64,000 nt of DNA, from NCBI RefSeq assembly GCF_009724685.1, contig NZ_WMEF01000004.1:226529-290528 (forward strand), read 5' to 3'. Position numbers and translations under genes: made by a program. Below the pieces are notes generated by a model, which did no database searches, had not been told where the DNA came from, and saw only the letters and a list, made by a program, of their open reading frames with translations. Positions 35,267 through 44,135 of this stretch are shown here, one piece after another (the stretch's first letter is position 1; every line of letters begins with the position of its first letter). The stretch comes from Lysinibacillus cavernae. GTDB lineage: Bacteria > Bacillota > Bacilli > Bacillales_A > Planococcaceae.

Positions 35267-36682
35267 ATGGTAGTAGGAGATTTCCCAATCGAAACAGATA
35301 CTCTTGTCATTGGTTCAGGTCCTGGAGGATATGTAGCAGCAATTCGTGCAGCTCAAACTGGCCAAAAAGTAACAATCGTTGAAAAAAATGTACTTGGTGG
35401 TGTGTGCTTAAACGTAGGTTGTATCCCATCAAAAGCATTAATTTCAGTAGGTCACCGTTTTGAGCAAGCTAAACATTCAGATGACATGGGAATTATCGCT
35501 TCTGATGTGAAATTAGACTTCTCAAAAGCACAAGCATTTAAAGACAGCGTTGTTAAAAAATTAACTGGCGGTGTTGAAGGCTTACTTAAAGGGAACAAAG
35601 TTGAAATTGTACAAGGTGAAGCTTATTTCGTTGACGCTCATTCAGTGCGTATCATCAATGGTGAATCTGCTCAAACTTACACATTTAACAATGTCATTAT
35701 TGCAACAGGTTCTCGTCCAGTTGAAATTCCAACATTCAAATTCACTGATCGCGTATTAAATTCTACTGGTGCACTTTCTTTACAAGAAGTTCCTGGTAAA
35801 TTAGTTGTAATCGGTGGAGGTTATATTGGTACAGAGTTAGGTTCAGCTTATGCAAACCTTGGCTCACAAGTAACAATCATTGAAGGCGGAAAAGATATTT
35901 TAGCTGGCTTCGAAAAACAAATGACGCAAATCGTGAAAAAAGGCCTTAAGAAGAAAGGCGTTGAAATTGAAGTTAACGCATCTGCAAAAGGCGTTGAAGA
36001 AACTGAAAACGGCGTAGTAGTATCTTATGAAGTTGGCGGAGAAGAGAAAAAGGTTGAAGCTGATTATGTATTAGTTACTGTAGGTCGTCGTCCAAATACA
36101 GATGAAATGGGCCTTGCTGAAATCGGTGTTGAATTCGGTGAACGCGGTCTAATCAATGTTGACAAACAATGTCGTACAAATATTCCAAACATCTATGCAA
36201 TCGGTGATATTGTTGCCGGTCCTCAGCTTGCACACAAAGCTTCTTACGAAGGTAAAGTTGCTGCTGAAGCAATTGCTGGTGAAAAATCAGTTGTTGATTA
36301 TCTTGCTGTACCTGCTGTATGCTTCACAGATCCAGAAATGGCGACAGTTGGTTACAACGAAGAACAAGCGAAAGCAGAAGGCATCGAATACACTGCAGCG
36401 AAGTTCCCATTCGCAGCAAATGGCCGTGCTCTTGCATTAAACCAATCAGAAGGTTTCGTGAAGCTTGTTGCTCGTAAAGAAGATGGCTTATTAATTGGTG
36501 CTCAAATCGTAGGTGCTGGTGCATCTGATATGATCGCTGAAATGGGCTTAGCTATTGAAGGCGGCATGACTGCTGAAGATATCGCATTAACAATTCACGC
36601 TCACCCAACATTAGGTGAAATTACAATGGAAACTGCTGAAGTATTACTTGGCAACCCAATTCACATTGTAGCGAAGAAATAA
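35267..36682 (+). CDS. pdhD: Dihydrolipoamide dehydrogenase E3
   Basis: FAD enzyme of 471 aa that reoxidises lipoamide. FAD motif [12 protein letters not shown] (14-25), redox disulfide GGVCLNVGC (Cys47 and Cys52), NAD motif [13 protein letters not shown] (about 182-194) and the catalytic HAHPTLGE near residue 445. Four bases after pdhC; last gene before a strong terminator. Confidence 0.97.
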   Translation: MVVGDFPIETDTLVIGSGPGGYVAAIRAAQTGQKVTIVEKNVLGGVCLNVGCIPSKALISVGHRFEQAKHSDDMGIIASDVKLDFSKAQAFKDSVVKKLTGGVEGLLKGNKVEIVQGEAYFVDAHSVRIINGESAQTYTFNNVIIATGSRPVEIPTFKFTDRVLNSTGALSLQEVPGKLVVIGGGYIGTELGSAYANLGSQVTIIEGGKDILAGFEKQMTQIVKKGLKKKGVEIEVNASAKGVEETENGVVVSYEVGGEEKKVEADYVLVTVGRRPNTDEMGLAEIGVEFGERGLINVDKQCRTNIPNIYAIGDIVAGPQLAHKASYEGKVAAEAIAGEKSVVDYLAVPAVCFTDPEMATVGYNEEQAKAEGIEYTAAKFPFAANGRALALNQSEGFVKLVARKEDGLLIGAQIVGAGASDMIAEMGLAIEGGMTAEDIALTIHAHPTLGEITMETAEVLLGNPIHIVAKK

Positions 36683-36689
36683 TATGAAT

Positions 36690-36742
36690 AAAGGAGTGTA
36701 GAAAAAGCGGATGTTTATTCGCTTATCTACACTCCTTTTTTT
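36690..36742 (+). terminator. Terminator of pdhABCD
   Basis: AAAGGAGTGTAGA pairs with TCTACACTCCTTT, with an inner AGCGGA-like pair and a TTTTTTT tail. Confidence 0.9.
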
Positions 36743-36868
36743 ACTGGAAAATGTTATATGAAATGTATATTGTCGTTGTGAATGATAAATATCCATGAAA
36801 AAATGGTAGCAGCTTGAACCATTACCCCTAAAGATATTAAATTTTACTTTATGAATAAAAGATAGTAT

Positions 36869-36891
36869 TATAATTGATAATAATTATCATT
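36869..36891 (+). promoter_or_regulatory. Fur box over the -10 of the LysR gene
   Basis: TATAAT (36869-36874) merges into TGATAAT-A-ATTATCA (36875-36889), a perfect 7-1-7 Fur box core. Binding of iron-loaded Fur would block this promoter. No strong -35 was found. Confidence 0.75.
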
Positions 36892-36914
36892 TATATATAA
36901 AGGAATGGGTTACG

Positions 36915-37802
36915 ATGAATGAGCGCTATCGAACATTTATTTTATTAGCACAATACAAATCATTTACTGAAACAGCGAAGCATATGTTTTGTTCCCAACC
37001 GACAGTTTCTCAGCACATTCAGCAATTGGAAAATGAATTAGGCTGTCAGCTTATCTCACGGAAAAAACGACAAATTAAGTTAACTACACAAGGCGAAATA
37101 GTGTTGGCTTATGCGCAGAAAATGCAGGAAATGGACCAACAATTGCGTATGGCAGTAAAGCAGACACAACAGGAAAATATCAAATTATATATTAGTCACT
37201 ATATTGCAGATAGCTTTTTTAATGAACTATTTGATAAAAATAATAGCACATTAAAGCAATATCCCTATGAAATTAATAGCTTTGGCTATGAAGATTTAAA
37301 AAGTAGTTTAGTGAAAAACCATGCAAAATTTGCAGTGATGCCGATTTATGATGCTGATACGATTGTCCAAGAGTCATTTGATATTGATATTTTATTTGAG
37401 GAAGAGCTTGTATTAGTGATGACAAATGATCATCCTTTAGCAAGTCGTCAAATCATTTATACGAGAGATTTGAAAAACTTATCAATGCTATTGTCCCAAA
37501 GCTCTTATTTGAATCAACATATTAAACAAGCTTTACATCAGAAGGCAGTACCTGTTTATTATATACAGATGACAAATTTTGAAATTATTAAAAAAGCAGT
37601 ACAGCAAGGTATGGGTGTATCTTTTTTACCTTATAAATCAATAGAGGATAGCTTAGAAAAAATAACGTTTAAATATGTGAAAGGTCTATGTATTAAACGA
37701 AAGAATGGAATTGTATTTAATCGAAATCATATTTTAAATGAGCAAGAACAAGCATTTTGTGAACGTATAAAGGACAAACTAAAGGTAGAGTCTGTCAGAT
37801 AA
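36915..37802 (+). CDS. LysR family regulator, Fur-controlled
   Basis: A 295-aa LysR-type regulator: winged HTH (residues 3-60; SFTETAKHMFCSQPTVSQHIQQLENEL) and a two-lobed effector domain (about 90-290). The Fur box in its promoter implies synthesis under iron limitation. It stands in front of the Fur-controlled operon at 38236, so it is probably that operon's activator or repressor responding to a siderophore or other iron-linked compound (inference). SD AAAGGAA is upstream of ATG. Confidence 0.88.
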   Translation: MNERYRTFILLAQYKSFTETAKHMFCSQPTVSQHIQQLENELGCQLISRKKRQIKLTTQGEIVLAYAQKMQEMDQQLRMAVKQTQQENIKLYISHYIADSFFNELFDKNNSTLKQYPYEINSFGYEDLKSSLVKNHAKFAVMPIYDADTIVQESFDIDILFEEELVLVMTNDHPLASRQIIYTRDLKNLSMLLSQSSYLNQHIKQALHQKAVPVYYIQMTNFEIIKKAVQQGMGVSFLPYKSIEDSLEKITFKYVKGLCIKRKNGIVFNRNHILNEQEQAFCERIKDKLKVESVR

Positions 37803-37893
37803 GCTGAATTTATAAAGGTAAATAAATCCTTTAACGCTTTTCTTCTAACATATAGATTTTTACCATTATATTTATTTTAAAAAAATATTTAAC

Positions 37894-37956
37894 AAAAAAT
37901 CCGAACGATATTACGAAGCTTTCATTTACTGTTTCGTAATCGTTCGGGTTTTTTAT
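37894..37956 (+). terminator. Terminator of the LysR gene
   Basis: CCGAACGATATTACGAA pairs with TTCGTAATCGTTCGG (one bulge), flanked by A6 and T6 runs. The remainder of the 37803-38235 gap contains only AT-rich sequence and the promoter below. Confidence 0.85.
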
Positions 37957-38145
37957 CTTAATTCAATCACTATGCCCCCACAGTAGAATTATTTAGATTA
38001 ATTTTTATCGTTTTACTACGTTGATCCCAAGTACAAAAGTATCAAGTTTTTTAGATTATCATCTTTAATTGTGGATTTATAGCTTTCTATAAGAAAACTT
38101 AATAGTACAATTAGAGAATTTTATAATTTCATAAAAACTTATAAG

Positions 38146-38201
38146 TAGTCAGCGAAAATTAAAACCTTATACTCTACATGATATTGATAATCGTTATCAA
38201 T
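38146..38201 (+). promoter_or_regulatory. Promoter and Fur box of the A-B-A'-B' iron operon
   Basis: TAGTCA (38146-38151) and TATACT (38168-38173) form a possible promoter with a 16-base spacer. Immediately after, ATTGATAATCGTTATCAAT (38183-38201) is a near-perfect palindromic Fur box that would cover the start of transcription. Confidence 0.75.
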
Positions 38202-38235
38202 GGTGATATAGTTCGAGTGGCAAGGAGGTATGAAG

Positions 38236-38874
38236 ATGTCAAAAGATTATATTGTGATTCATCCATGTAATATTTTTTCTCAGGGCAAAGCAGATGAAAA
38301 TTTTGAAATAGTAGATATGTATGATTTACCGAATATTGAGCTATCTTCTTATAAATGTATGGTGATTTTAGGGTTTGTTGATCAAGAATTTTTGCAGGAA
38401 AAGAAGCAAATTATTGCTGATTTTTTGGCAAGTAAAAAGATTGTATGCTTCTTCGGTAACTTAGTCACAGATTGGTTGCCAGGACAGCAGGCTTTTATCG
38501 CAAAAGACATTCGAAATCATTGGGATTATGACATCTCTATTGCGAAACAGCACGTAATTTTTGATGGGGTAAAGGAAGAAGAGATGACAATTAATAAAGG
38601 TGTGAAAGGATTTTTTGCACGTGGTCATCATCCAGCCCCAGCAGATGCGGAAATATTATTAACTTTGCCAGAAGGTGAGCCTGTGACATTTATTGATCGA
38701 AGCTCAACAAATGGGACTATTTTTATGCATGCAGGTAATAATCTTTTTACTATTGGGGGCATGATACCGTCAACATTAAAAACAACCAGTCGTATTCCTG
38801 CACAGTTAATGCAATGGGTACAGGAGGAATACAAGTATTTAGCAGAGGAGAGGATCAATCGGTGCGTAAAATAG
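38236..38874 (+). CDS. Unknown protein A1, Fur-controlled, 212 aa
   Basis: I do not recognise this family. The ATG at 38236 has AAGGAGG seven bases before. The protein is cytosolic (no signal or span) and reads like an alpha/beta fold of the class I glutamine amidotransferase/ThuA type: beta strands YIVIHP, CMVILGFV, KIVCFFGN, each followed by a helix. Conserved with A2 (39678): the segment before WLPG (80-83), KGVKGFFARG (121-130) and FIDRSSTNGTIF (152-163). No catalytic Cys nucleophile elbow is obvious. First gene of the operon; it overlaps B1 by 13 bases, so the two are translationally coupled. Confidence 0.8.
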   Translation: MSKDYIVIHPCNIFSQGKADENFEIVDMYDLPNIELSSYKCMVILGFVDQEFLQEKKQIIADFLASKKIVCFFGNLVTDWLPGQQAFIAKDIRNHWDYDISIAKQHVIFDGVKEEEMTINKGVKGFFARGHHPAPADAEILLTLPEGEPVTFIDRSSTNGTIFMHAGNNLFTIGGMIPSTLKTTSRIPAQLMQWVQEEYKYLAEERINRCVK

Positions 38875-39470
38875 CTGTTATGTATAGCGGTAGTTCACAA
38901 CACTGGCGTACATACAAGACATCTGAGTTCGCTCGGTATATCGATCAATTGATTCCCGTACGTCAGTTAGAGGAAGCAAATTTAGAAGCCTTTGATGTAT
39001 TAATTATCCCTTCCCAAACACATACAGGGCTATTAGATCAAAATATTCAAAAGATCTATGATTTTGCGAATACAGGGAAAGTAGTGGTCACATTTGGCCC
39101 GCAACACCGAGATTGGTTGCCAATGCATAAATGGGAATTTAGACCAACTAATTTTTGGTGGTGGCTTGAACCTAATGCTGATAGTGGCTTGCGTTTATTA
39201 GAGACAACTCATGATTTATTTAAGAATTATATTACATTGGAGGATGCGACTTGGCATCAACATGGTGTGTACTGGCCGAGTGAAGGCTGTGAAGTATTAG
39301 TATCGACAAATGATGGTGGTGCCGTTTTATATATTGATCGAGTTAACACAAATGGGGTTTGGGTCAATACAACATTGGACCCAGATTATCATTTTGGTTC
39401 CTATTTTATGCCAGCAACAGAACGCTTTTTACGAGGATTTTTACCTTGGCTAAAGAAAGGGCAGATATAA
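38862..39470 (+). CDS. Unknown protein B1, Fur-controlled, 202 aa
   Basis: Unrecognised cytosolic protein related to B2 (40307) and more distantly to A1/A2. GTG 38862 is the start: GAGGAGAGG lies upstream and the gene overlaps A1. Strands KIAVMYSG, DVLIIPSQ and VVVTFGPQ suggest the same alpha/beta fold. Conserved with B2: WLPM-like motif (85-88), NFWWWLEP (97-104), TWHQHG (130-135), YIDRVNTNG (157-165) and TTLDPDYHFG (170-179). The WHxHG motif aligns with the GFFxRG motif of the A proteins, so A and B are diverged paralogues and may form an A/B heterodimer. Two His in WHQHG could bind metal (inference). Confidence 0.8.
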   Translation: MRKIAVMYSGSSQHWRTYKTSEFARYIDQLIPVRQLEEANLEAFDVLIIPSQTHTGLLDQNIQKIYDFANTGKVVVTFGPQHRDWLPMHKWEFRPTNFWWWLEPNADSGLRLLETTHDLFKNYITLEDATWHQHGVYWPSEGCEVLVSTNDGGAVLYIDRVNTNGVWVNTTLDPDYHFGSYFMPATERFLRGFLPWLKKGQI

Positions 39471-39677
39471 GGAACGTTATATGAGCAAATTGGATTACTA
39501 CTATCTCTAATTTGATACGCAAACGTTTGGAGTGTGTTGGTTTTGAGGCTTTACTAGGAAAGCTTGCCGTACATAGTGTAGAAAAAACAAGCTTATCGTG
39601 GTTAGATTAAATATTTATTGTGGAATCTGCTCCTTATGGGTAAGGAAATTTTTTGATAAAAGAAAGTAGGAGATCTA
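39471..39677. other. 207-base gap between the two A-B pairs
   Basis: No Fur box or clear promoter. It holds a palindrome CAAACGTTTG near 39521-39530, short frames broken by stops, and the SD of A2 at the end. It may be a scar of a lost or rearranged gene. Confidence 0.35.
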
Positions 39678-40310
39678 GTGGAACCTGTTGCTTATGTTGG
39701 CATTGATATACAATTTACTCGATTAACGACCGAGGATCGTGAACGTGGCTTAGTATTTTTATATTTATATGATTTACCCTATGTCGATTTAACTGCCTAT
39801 GCAGGAGTAATTGTCACGAATCACGTAGAAGAGCAATTTCTACTAGAACATAAAACTATTTTAGATAAATATTTGCTACAGGGTGGTGTTATCTTTTCAA
39901 TGACAGAAATATCATTGCCGTGGTTGTCGAATGTAGCTAATTGGAAGCGCTCTCCTATTCCGTTGAAAGATCGTGAAATCATTATTGAGCAATCTAATTG
40001 TTCTTTATTTAAAGGGATAGAGCCCTATGATATTAATTACCGAAAAGGTGTACGTGGCTTCTTTTCTCGTGGTTATTTTGAAAAAATTCCAGTTCATGCG
40101 GAAGTGTTAATAACAGATCAGAGCGGTGTACCGATACTTTATGTTGATCGACACTCAACAAATGGCACTATTTTTGCAGGGGCGGGAACCGATATTTACA
40201 AGGTATTTATTAATGAAGAAAATACGTCGAAAAAGCTTAGTATGCAAATGCTAGATTGTATTCGTGATGAAGCTATTCGCAATGATGCAAGTGGAGGTAC
40301 AGGCAAATGA
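39678..40310 (+). CDS. Unknown protein A2, paralogue of A1, 210 aa
   Basis: Unrecognised. GTG start with TAGGAGA four bases before. Colinear with A1: YLYDLPYVDLTAY matches MYDLPNIELSSY; PWLSN (81-85) aligns with DWLPG; KGVRGFFSRG (123-132) and YVDRHSTNGTIF (155-166) are shared. The N-terminal 25 residues differ. No signal peptide. Its stop overlaps the B2 ATG as ATGA. The duplicated A-B pair implies that two slightly different A/B complexes exist, perhaps for two substrates. Confidence 0.8.
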   Translation: MEPVAYVGIDIQFTRLTTEDRERGLVFLYLYDLPYVDLTAYAGVIVTNHVEEQFLLEHKTILDKYLLQGGVIFSMTEISLPWLSNVANWKRSPIPLKDREIIIEQSNCSLFKGIEPYDINYRKGVRGFFSRGYFEKIPVHAEVLITDQSGVPILYVDRHSTNGTIFAGAGTDIYKVFINEENTSKKLSMQMLDCIRDEAIRNDASGGTGK

Positions 40311-40909
40311 TAGGGATTGTGACGAATGGCTTACCATTTCAAAATCGCTTTTTTGCAGAACAAGAATTTCATTATTTATATGATGAAGTGCTACATATTC
40401 GCCACTTTCATCAATATGATTTAACAAAATATGACACACTTATTTTATCATGTCGCATAGATATCCGCTCTTTAAAGCGGTCTCAGTCCCAATTACTAAA
40501 ATTTATTAATGCTGGCAAAAGGCTAATTATTTTCGGTGAAATATTGGATTGCTGGTTTCCTACAATTGATTGGGAAGATTCCGAGGTCAATTTTAGTTGG
40601 TGGGTGAGAGATGGCGGTGATTTACCGATGAAGATGCAACATAATGTGCATCCACTTTTCAAATATGTAACATTGCATGATATGAAATGGCATTATCACG
40701 GTTCCTTTTTACCGCCAGAAGGAGCGCAATCGTTATTAGATATTCCAAATGGACGATCGTTATTTTATGTAGATAATGTAAGCTTTAATGGAGAGCTAGT
40801 TGTCACTACACTAGATCCGATGTTCCATATTGGATTAGGTTTTATTGATCAATCCAAACCATTTTTACATGGGGTTGCAAAATGGTTAAGAGAGGAAGAA
40901 ACACAGTGA
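40307..40909 (+). CDS. Unknown protein B2, paralogue of B1, 200 aa
   Basis: Unrecognised; aligned to B1 along its length. Shared elements: NFSWWVRD (95-102), KWHYHG (127-132), YVDNVSFNG (154-162) and TTLDPMFHIG (167-176). The Arg of the B1/A1/A2 motif IDR is Asn here, so this copy may differ in activity. The stop overlaps the GTG of the binding-protein gene as GTGA, which ties these four genes to the transporter and makes a role in handling the imported iron compound likely. Confidence 0.8.
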   Translation: MIGIVTNGLPFQNRFFAEQEFHYLYDEVLHIRHFHQYDLTKYDTLILSCRIDIRSLKRSQSQLLKFINAGKRLIIFGEILDCWFPTIDWEDSEVNFSWWVRDGGDLPMKMQHNVHPLFKYVTLHDMKWHYHGSFLPPEGAQSLLDIPNGRSLFYVDNVSFNGELVVTTLDPMFHIGLGFIDQSKPFLHGVAKWLREEETQ

Positions 40910-42051
40910 AGAAATATGGACTTTTCGCTACTGCAGCACTAACAATGTTGTTGGTAGCTTGTAATAATGACAATGGAGAGACGAAAAATAATACTGAGCC
41001 GCAAATGGAGGAGCAGTCATCAGAGTTACAAACGTCAAAGGAAGAAAAGCTTGTAGTTGACCAATTAGGACGTGAAGTAACATTACCTAATTCAATTGAG
41101 CGTGTTGTAACGGGAGGCATTTTACCATACTTCTCTACTTGGTATGTAGCAACAAATTCTACAAAGGAAATTGTCGGCATGCATCCAAATTCATATAATG
41201 CAGCAAAACATTCGATGCTAGCTAAAATGTCGCCAGATGTTTTAAAGGCTGATACTTCGTTTATTCAAAATGGTGAAGTCAATGTAGAAGAATTAATGAA
41301 AGTAAATCCACAATTATATATAGAGCTTGCAACAGATGAGAAATCGATTCATAAGGTATCAGAGGCAGGCATTCCTGTGGTCGCGCTAAAGGCAATTGAT
41401 GCAGCTGCGGCAGAGCCATTAGCTACTTTTAATAGCTGGTTAGAAATAACAAGTCAAATAACAGGCACAACAGAACGTGCCAATCGCTTCTTAGATGAAG
41501 GAAAAAAAGTACAAGCGCAATTAGATCAAAAATTAAAAGCTATCGAGGAAAAAGATAAGCCGCGCGCCATGATGTTGTTTAGGCATAATGAAAAATCCAT
41601 AACAATTGGAGGGAAAAATTTCTTTGGTAACCAATGGCTCAATGCTACGGGAGCAATTGATGTTGCAGAAAATGATATACAAGGACAAAAAGAAGTCAAT
41701 ATGGAACAGATTTATGCCTGGAATCCTGATATTATTTTTATTACAAATTTTACAGAAACACAACCAGCTGATCTACTTGAAAACAAGGTAGATGGGCAGG
41801 ATTGGAGTCAGGTAAAGGCTGTACAAGAGGGCAAAGTTTATAAGATTCCATTAGGGATTTATCGTTGGTTCCCGCCTAGTGGTGACGCACCATTAATGTT
41901 AAAATGGCTAGCGCAAAAAAATCATCCTACACTATTTGATTATAAAATAGAGGATGAGATTAAAGCATATTACAAAGATTTTTATGAATACGATGTGACA
42001 GATGAAGATGTTCGAGCTATATTAAATCCTTCATCAGAAGCAGCTAAATAG
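40906..42051 (+). CDS. Iron-siderophore-type ABC transporter binding lipoprotein
   Basis: FecB/CeuE-like (TroA superfamily) binding protein, 381 aa. Lipobox LLVAC with Cys19, then the two-lobe fold connected by a long helix: DQLGREVTLPNSIERVV at the N-lobe start and GIYRWFPPSGDAPLMLKWLAQ at the C-lobe, the latter typical of iron-complex binding proteins. GTG 40906 overlaps the B2 stop by four bases; AGAGGAAG lies upstream. The Fur box and partner permease/ATPase make ferric siderophore (or heme) the probable substrate; the exact compound is unknown. Confidence 0.9.
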   Translation: MKKYGLFATAALTMLLVACNNDNGETKNNTEPQMEEQSSELQTSKEEKLVVDQLGREVTLPNSIERVVTGGILPYFSTWYVATNSTKEIVGMHPNSYNAAKHSMLAKMSPDVLKADTSFIQNGEVNVEELMKVNPQLYIELATDEKSIHKVSEAGIPVVALKAIDAAAAEPLATFNSWLEITSQITGTTERANRFLDEGKKVQAQLDQKLKAIEEKDKPRAMMLFRHNEKSITIGGKNFFGNQWLNATGAIDVAENDIQGQKEVNMEQIYAWNPDIIFITNFTETQPADLLENKVDGQDWSQVKAVQEGKVYKIPLGIYRWFPPSGDAPLMLKWLAQKNHPTLFDYKIEDEIKAYYKDFYEYDVTDEDVRAILNPSSEAAK

Positions 42052-42068
42052 TAAGGAATGATTGTTAA

Positions 42069-43070
42069 ATGCAAAACTGGAAAAAGATTATTTTATGGTC
42101 CCTACCTTTGGTGATTGCCATCTTTTCTCTTGGTGTAGGGCGCTTTGAAGTTGGCATCGAGCAGTTATTAAAAATTCTTGCTTCGCAGATTTTCCCAATT
42201 GAACCGACATGGACAGAGATGGAAGAAACAGTTATTATCAATATTCGCTTGCCACGTATTCTTCTCGCATTGTTAATTGGTGGAGGTTTAGCTATTGCAG
42301 GTGCTAGCTTTCAAGGAATGTTTGGTAATCCGCTCGTATCACCAGATATTTTAGGTGTTTCGGCGGGAGCTGGCTTCGGTGCTTCTCTTGGAATTCTATT
42401 GTTTGGGCAAAATTTTGCCACACAGATAATGGCATTGCTTTTTGGATTAGGTGCAATTGGCTTTACGTTTTTAATTGCTGGCGCTCGCAAAAATGCCCCT
42501 ATTTTTATGTTTGTCCTAGCAGGTGTTATTACATCAGCACTGTTTAATGCGCTTATTTCGTTAACTAAATTTGTAGCTGATCCAGAAGAAAAGCTACCTG
42601 CCATTACCTATTGGCTAATGGGGAGCTTAGGAACGGTTACTTATAAGGATTTATATATTGGGGGACCATTGATTATTGTCGGTATGCTCATACTTTATTT
42701 CCTAAGATGGCGATTAAATATTTTAACTCTTCCAGAGGATGAGGCAAAATCAATGGGTATTTCCGTAGTGCCTTTAAAATGGATGATCATTTTCGGTGCT
42801 ACATTAATTACTGCGGTATCTGTTGCGGTTGCAGGAATTGTTGGCTGGGTCGGTTTGATTATTCCGCATGTTGCACGTATGCTTGTTGGGAATAATAATC
42901 AGCATGTACTACCAATGTCGATTGCTATTGGTAGCGTCTATTTGTTAGTAATAGATAATTTAGCACGTTCTATAACAGCAACAGAAATTCCTTTATCGAT
43001 TTTAACAGCGATTATTGGTGCACCATTTTTTGCTTATTTACTGCGTAAATCTGGGGGTGGTTGGGCATGA
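42069..43070 (+). CDS. FecCD-family iron ABC transporter permease
   Basis: A 333-aa permease of the BtuC/FecCD type with about 9-10 spans. Conserved segments: IRLPRILLALLIGGGLAIAGASFQGMFGNPLVSPDILGVSAGAGFG (seen at about residues 57-102 in pieces) and the ATPase-contact region near GIVGWVGLIIPHVARMLVG. A single permease gene indicates a homodimer, unlike FecC/FecD pairs. Lies 17 bases after the binding-protein gene. Stop overlaps the ATPase start. Confidence 0.94.
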   Translation: MQNWKKIILWSLPLVIAIFSLGVGRFEVGIEQLLKILASQIFPIEPTWTEMEETVIINIRLPRILLALLIGGGLAIAGASFQGMFGNPLVSPDILGVSAGAGFGASLGILLFGQNFATQIMALLFGLGAIGFTFLIAGARKNAPIFMFVLAGVITSALFNALISLTKFVADPEEKLPAITYWLMGSLGTVTYKDLYIGGPLIIVGMLILYFLRWRLNILTLPEDEAKSMGISVVPLKWMIIFGATLITAVSVAVAGIVGWVGLIIPHVARMLVGNNNQHVLPMSIAIGSVYLLVIDNLARSITATEIPLSILTAIIGAPFFAYLLRKSGGGWA

Positions 43071-43879
43071 TAATCGAAGTGAAAAAGGGGAATTTTTACT
43101 ATGGAAAGCATCGTAAGGAATCTCAAAATCTTTATGTGAACGATATTAATTTTACACTGGAAGCAGGCCAGATTATGGCCATTCTTGGTCCTAATGGTGC
43201 TGGAAAGACAACAATGCTCAAATGTATTACAGGTTTATTAGATTGGAAGCAGGGAGAAACCTTTATAGATGGCAAGCCGTTGTCTACTGTCAAACGTAAG
43301 GAGCTTTGGCAACGTATTGGTTATGTACCGCAAGCTCATAAAATGGTATTTGGTTTTACAATAGAAGAGCTAGTTGTGATGGGACGAGCCCCTTTTATTA
43401 GTACATTAGCCCAACCATCGAAAAAAGATTTAGAAGCGGCGCATTTGGCATTAGATACAATTGGTATCGTCGATTTAGCCAAAAAATCATGTAATGAGGT
43501 AAGTGGTGGTGAGTTACAGTTGGCTTTAATAGCCCGTACACTGGTCGCCAATCCAGAAATACTTATTTTAGATGAACCAGAGTCGCATTTGGATATTCAA
43601 AAACAAATGATTATTTTACAAACTATCAAGCAATTAGCAAGAGAGCGTGGCATTTCTTGTATTATTAACACGCATTATCCTAATCATGCGTTTTATTTAG
43701 CTGATCGGGTCCTGATGACGGCAAAGGATAAGGGTGTTGTATATGGCACTGTCCATGAAACAATGACAGAAGAGAGAATGCAATCGTTTTTTGGTATCGA
43801 GCTAAAAAAAATACTGTATGAAGAAGAGAATTATGTAGTAGAAACTATGGTGCCACGTGCATTAGGTGCAGAAAAATAA
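43067..43879 (+). CDS. Iron ABC transporter ATPase (FecE-like)
   Basis: ATPase of 270 aa. Walker A GPNGAGKTTML, signature SGGELQLALIARTL, Walker B EILILDEPESHLD, H-loop NTHYPNHAF. The Q-E-L-Q-L variant of the signature (usually Q-R-Q-R) is common in the FecE group. ATG 43067 has GGGGGTGG seven bases before it and shares ATGA with the permease stop; a TTG at 43061 is less likely. Last gene of the operon. Confidence 0.94.
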   Translation: MIIEVKKGNFYYGKHRKESQNLYVNDINFTLEAGQIMAILGPNGAGKTTMLKCITGLLDWKQGETFIDGKPLSTVKRKELWQRIGYVPQAHKMVFGFTIEELVVMGRAPFISTLAQPSKKDLEAAHLALDTIGIVDLAKKSCNEVSGGELQLALIARTLVANPEILILDEPESHLDIQKQMIILQTIKQLARERGISCIINTHYPNHAFYLADRVLMTAKDKGVVYGTVHETMTEERMQSFFGIELKKILYEEENYVVETMVPRALGAEK

Positions 43880-43894
43880 GAAGAAATTGATAGT

Positions 43895-43930
43895 AAGCAT
43901 GTAGTTGGGAAACAACTACATGCTTTTTTA
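43895..43930 (+). terminator. Terminator of the iron operon
   Basis: AAGCATGTAGTT pairs perfectly with AACTACATGCTT; TTTTTTA follows. Confidence 0.9.
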
Positions 43931-44135
43931 GCTATTTTATAGGTTTAGCTTCGTTAGTTAGCTATATAAAGGCTACAAAGAAAATGTAAGCAGTAAGCAA
44001 CTGCTAATGGGAAAGATTCGACAGTGGTATTGGCTTCAACTATTATTTCTATCATTTGCAAGCTTCTATAATTATTCTGAATAATCGATAAATGATATAA
44101 TGGTAGCATTGTAGAAAGTAAGGGAGGATTTAATA

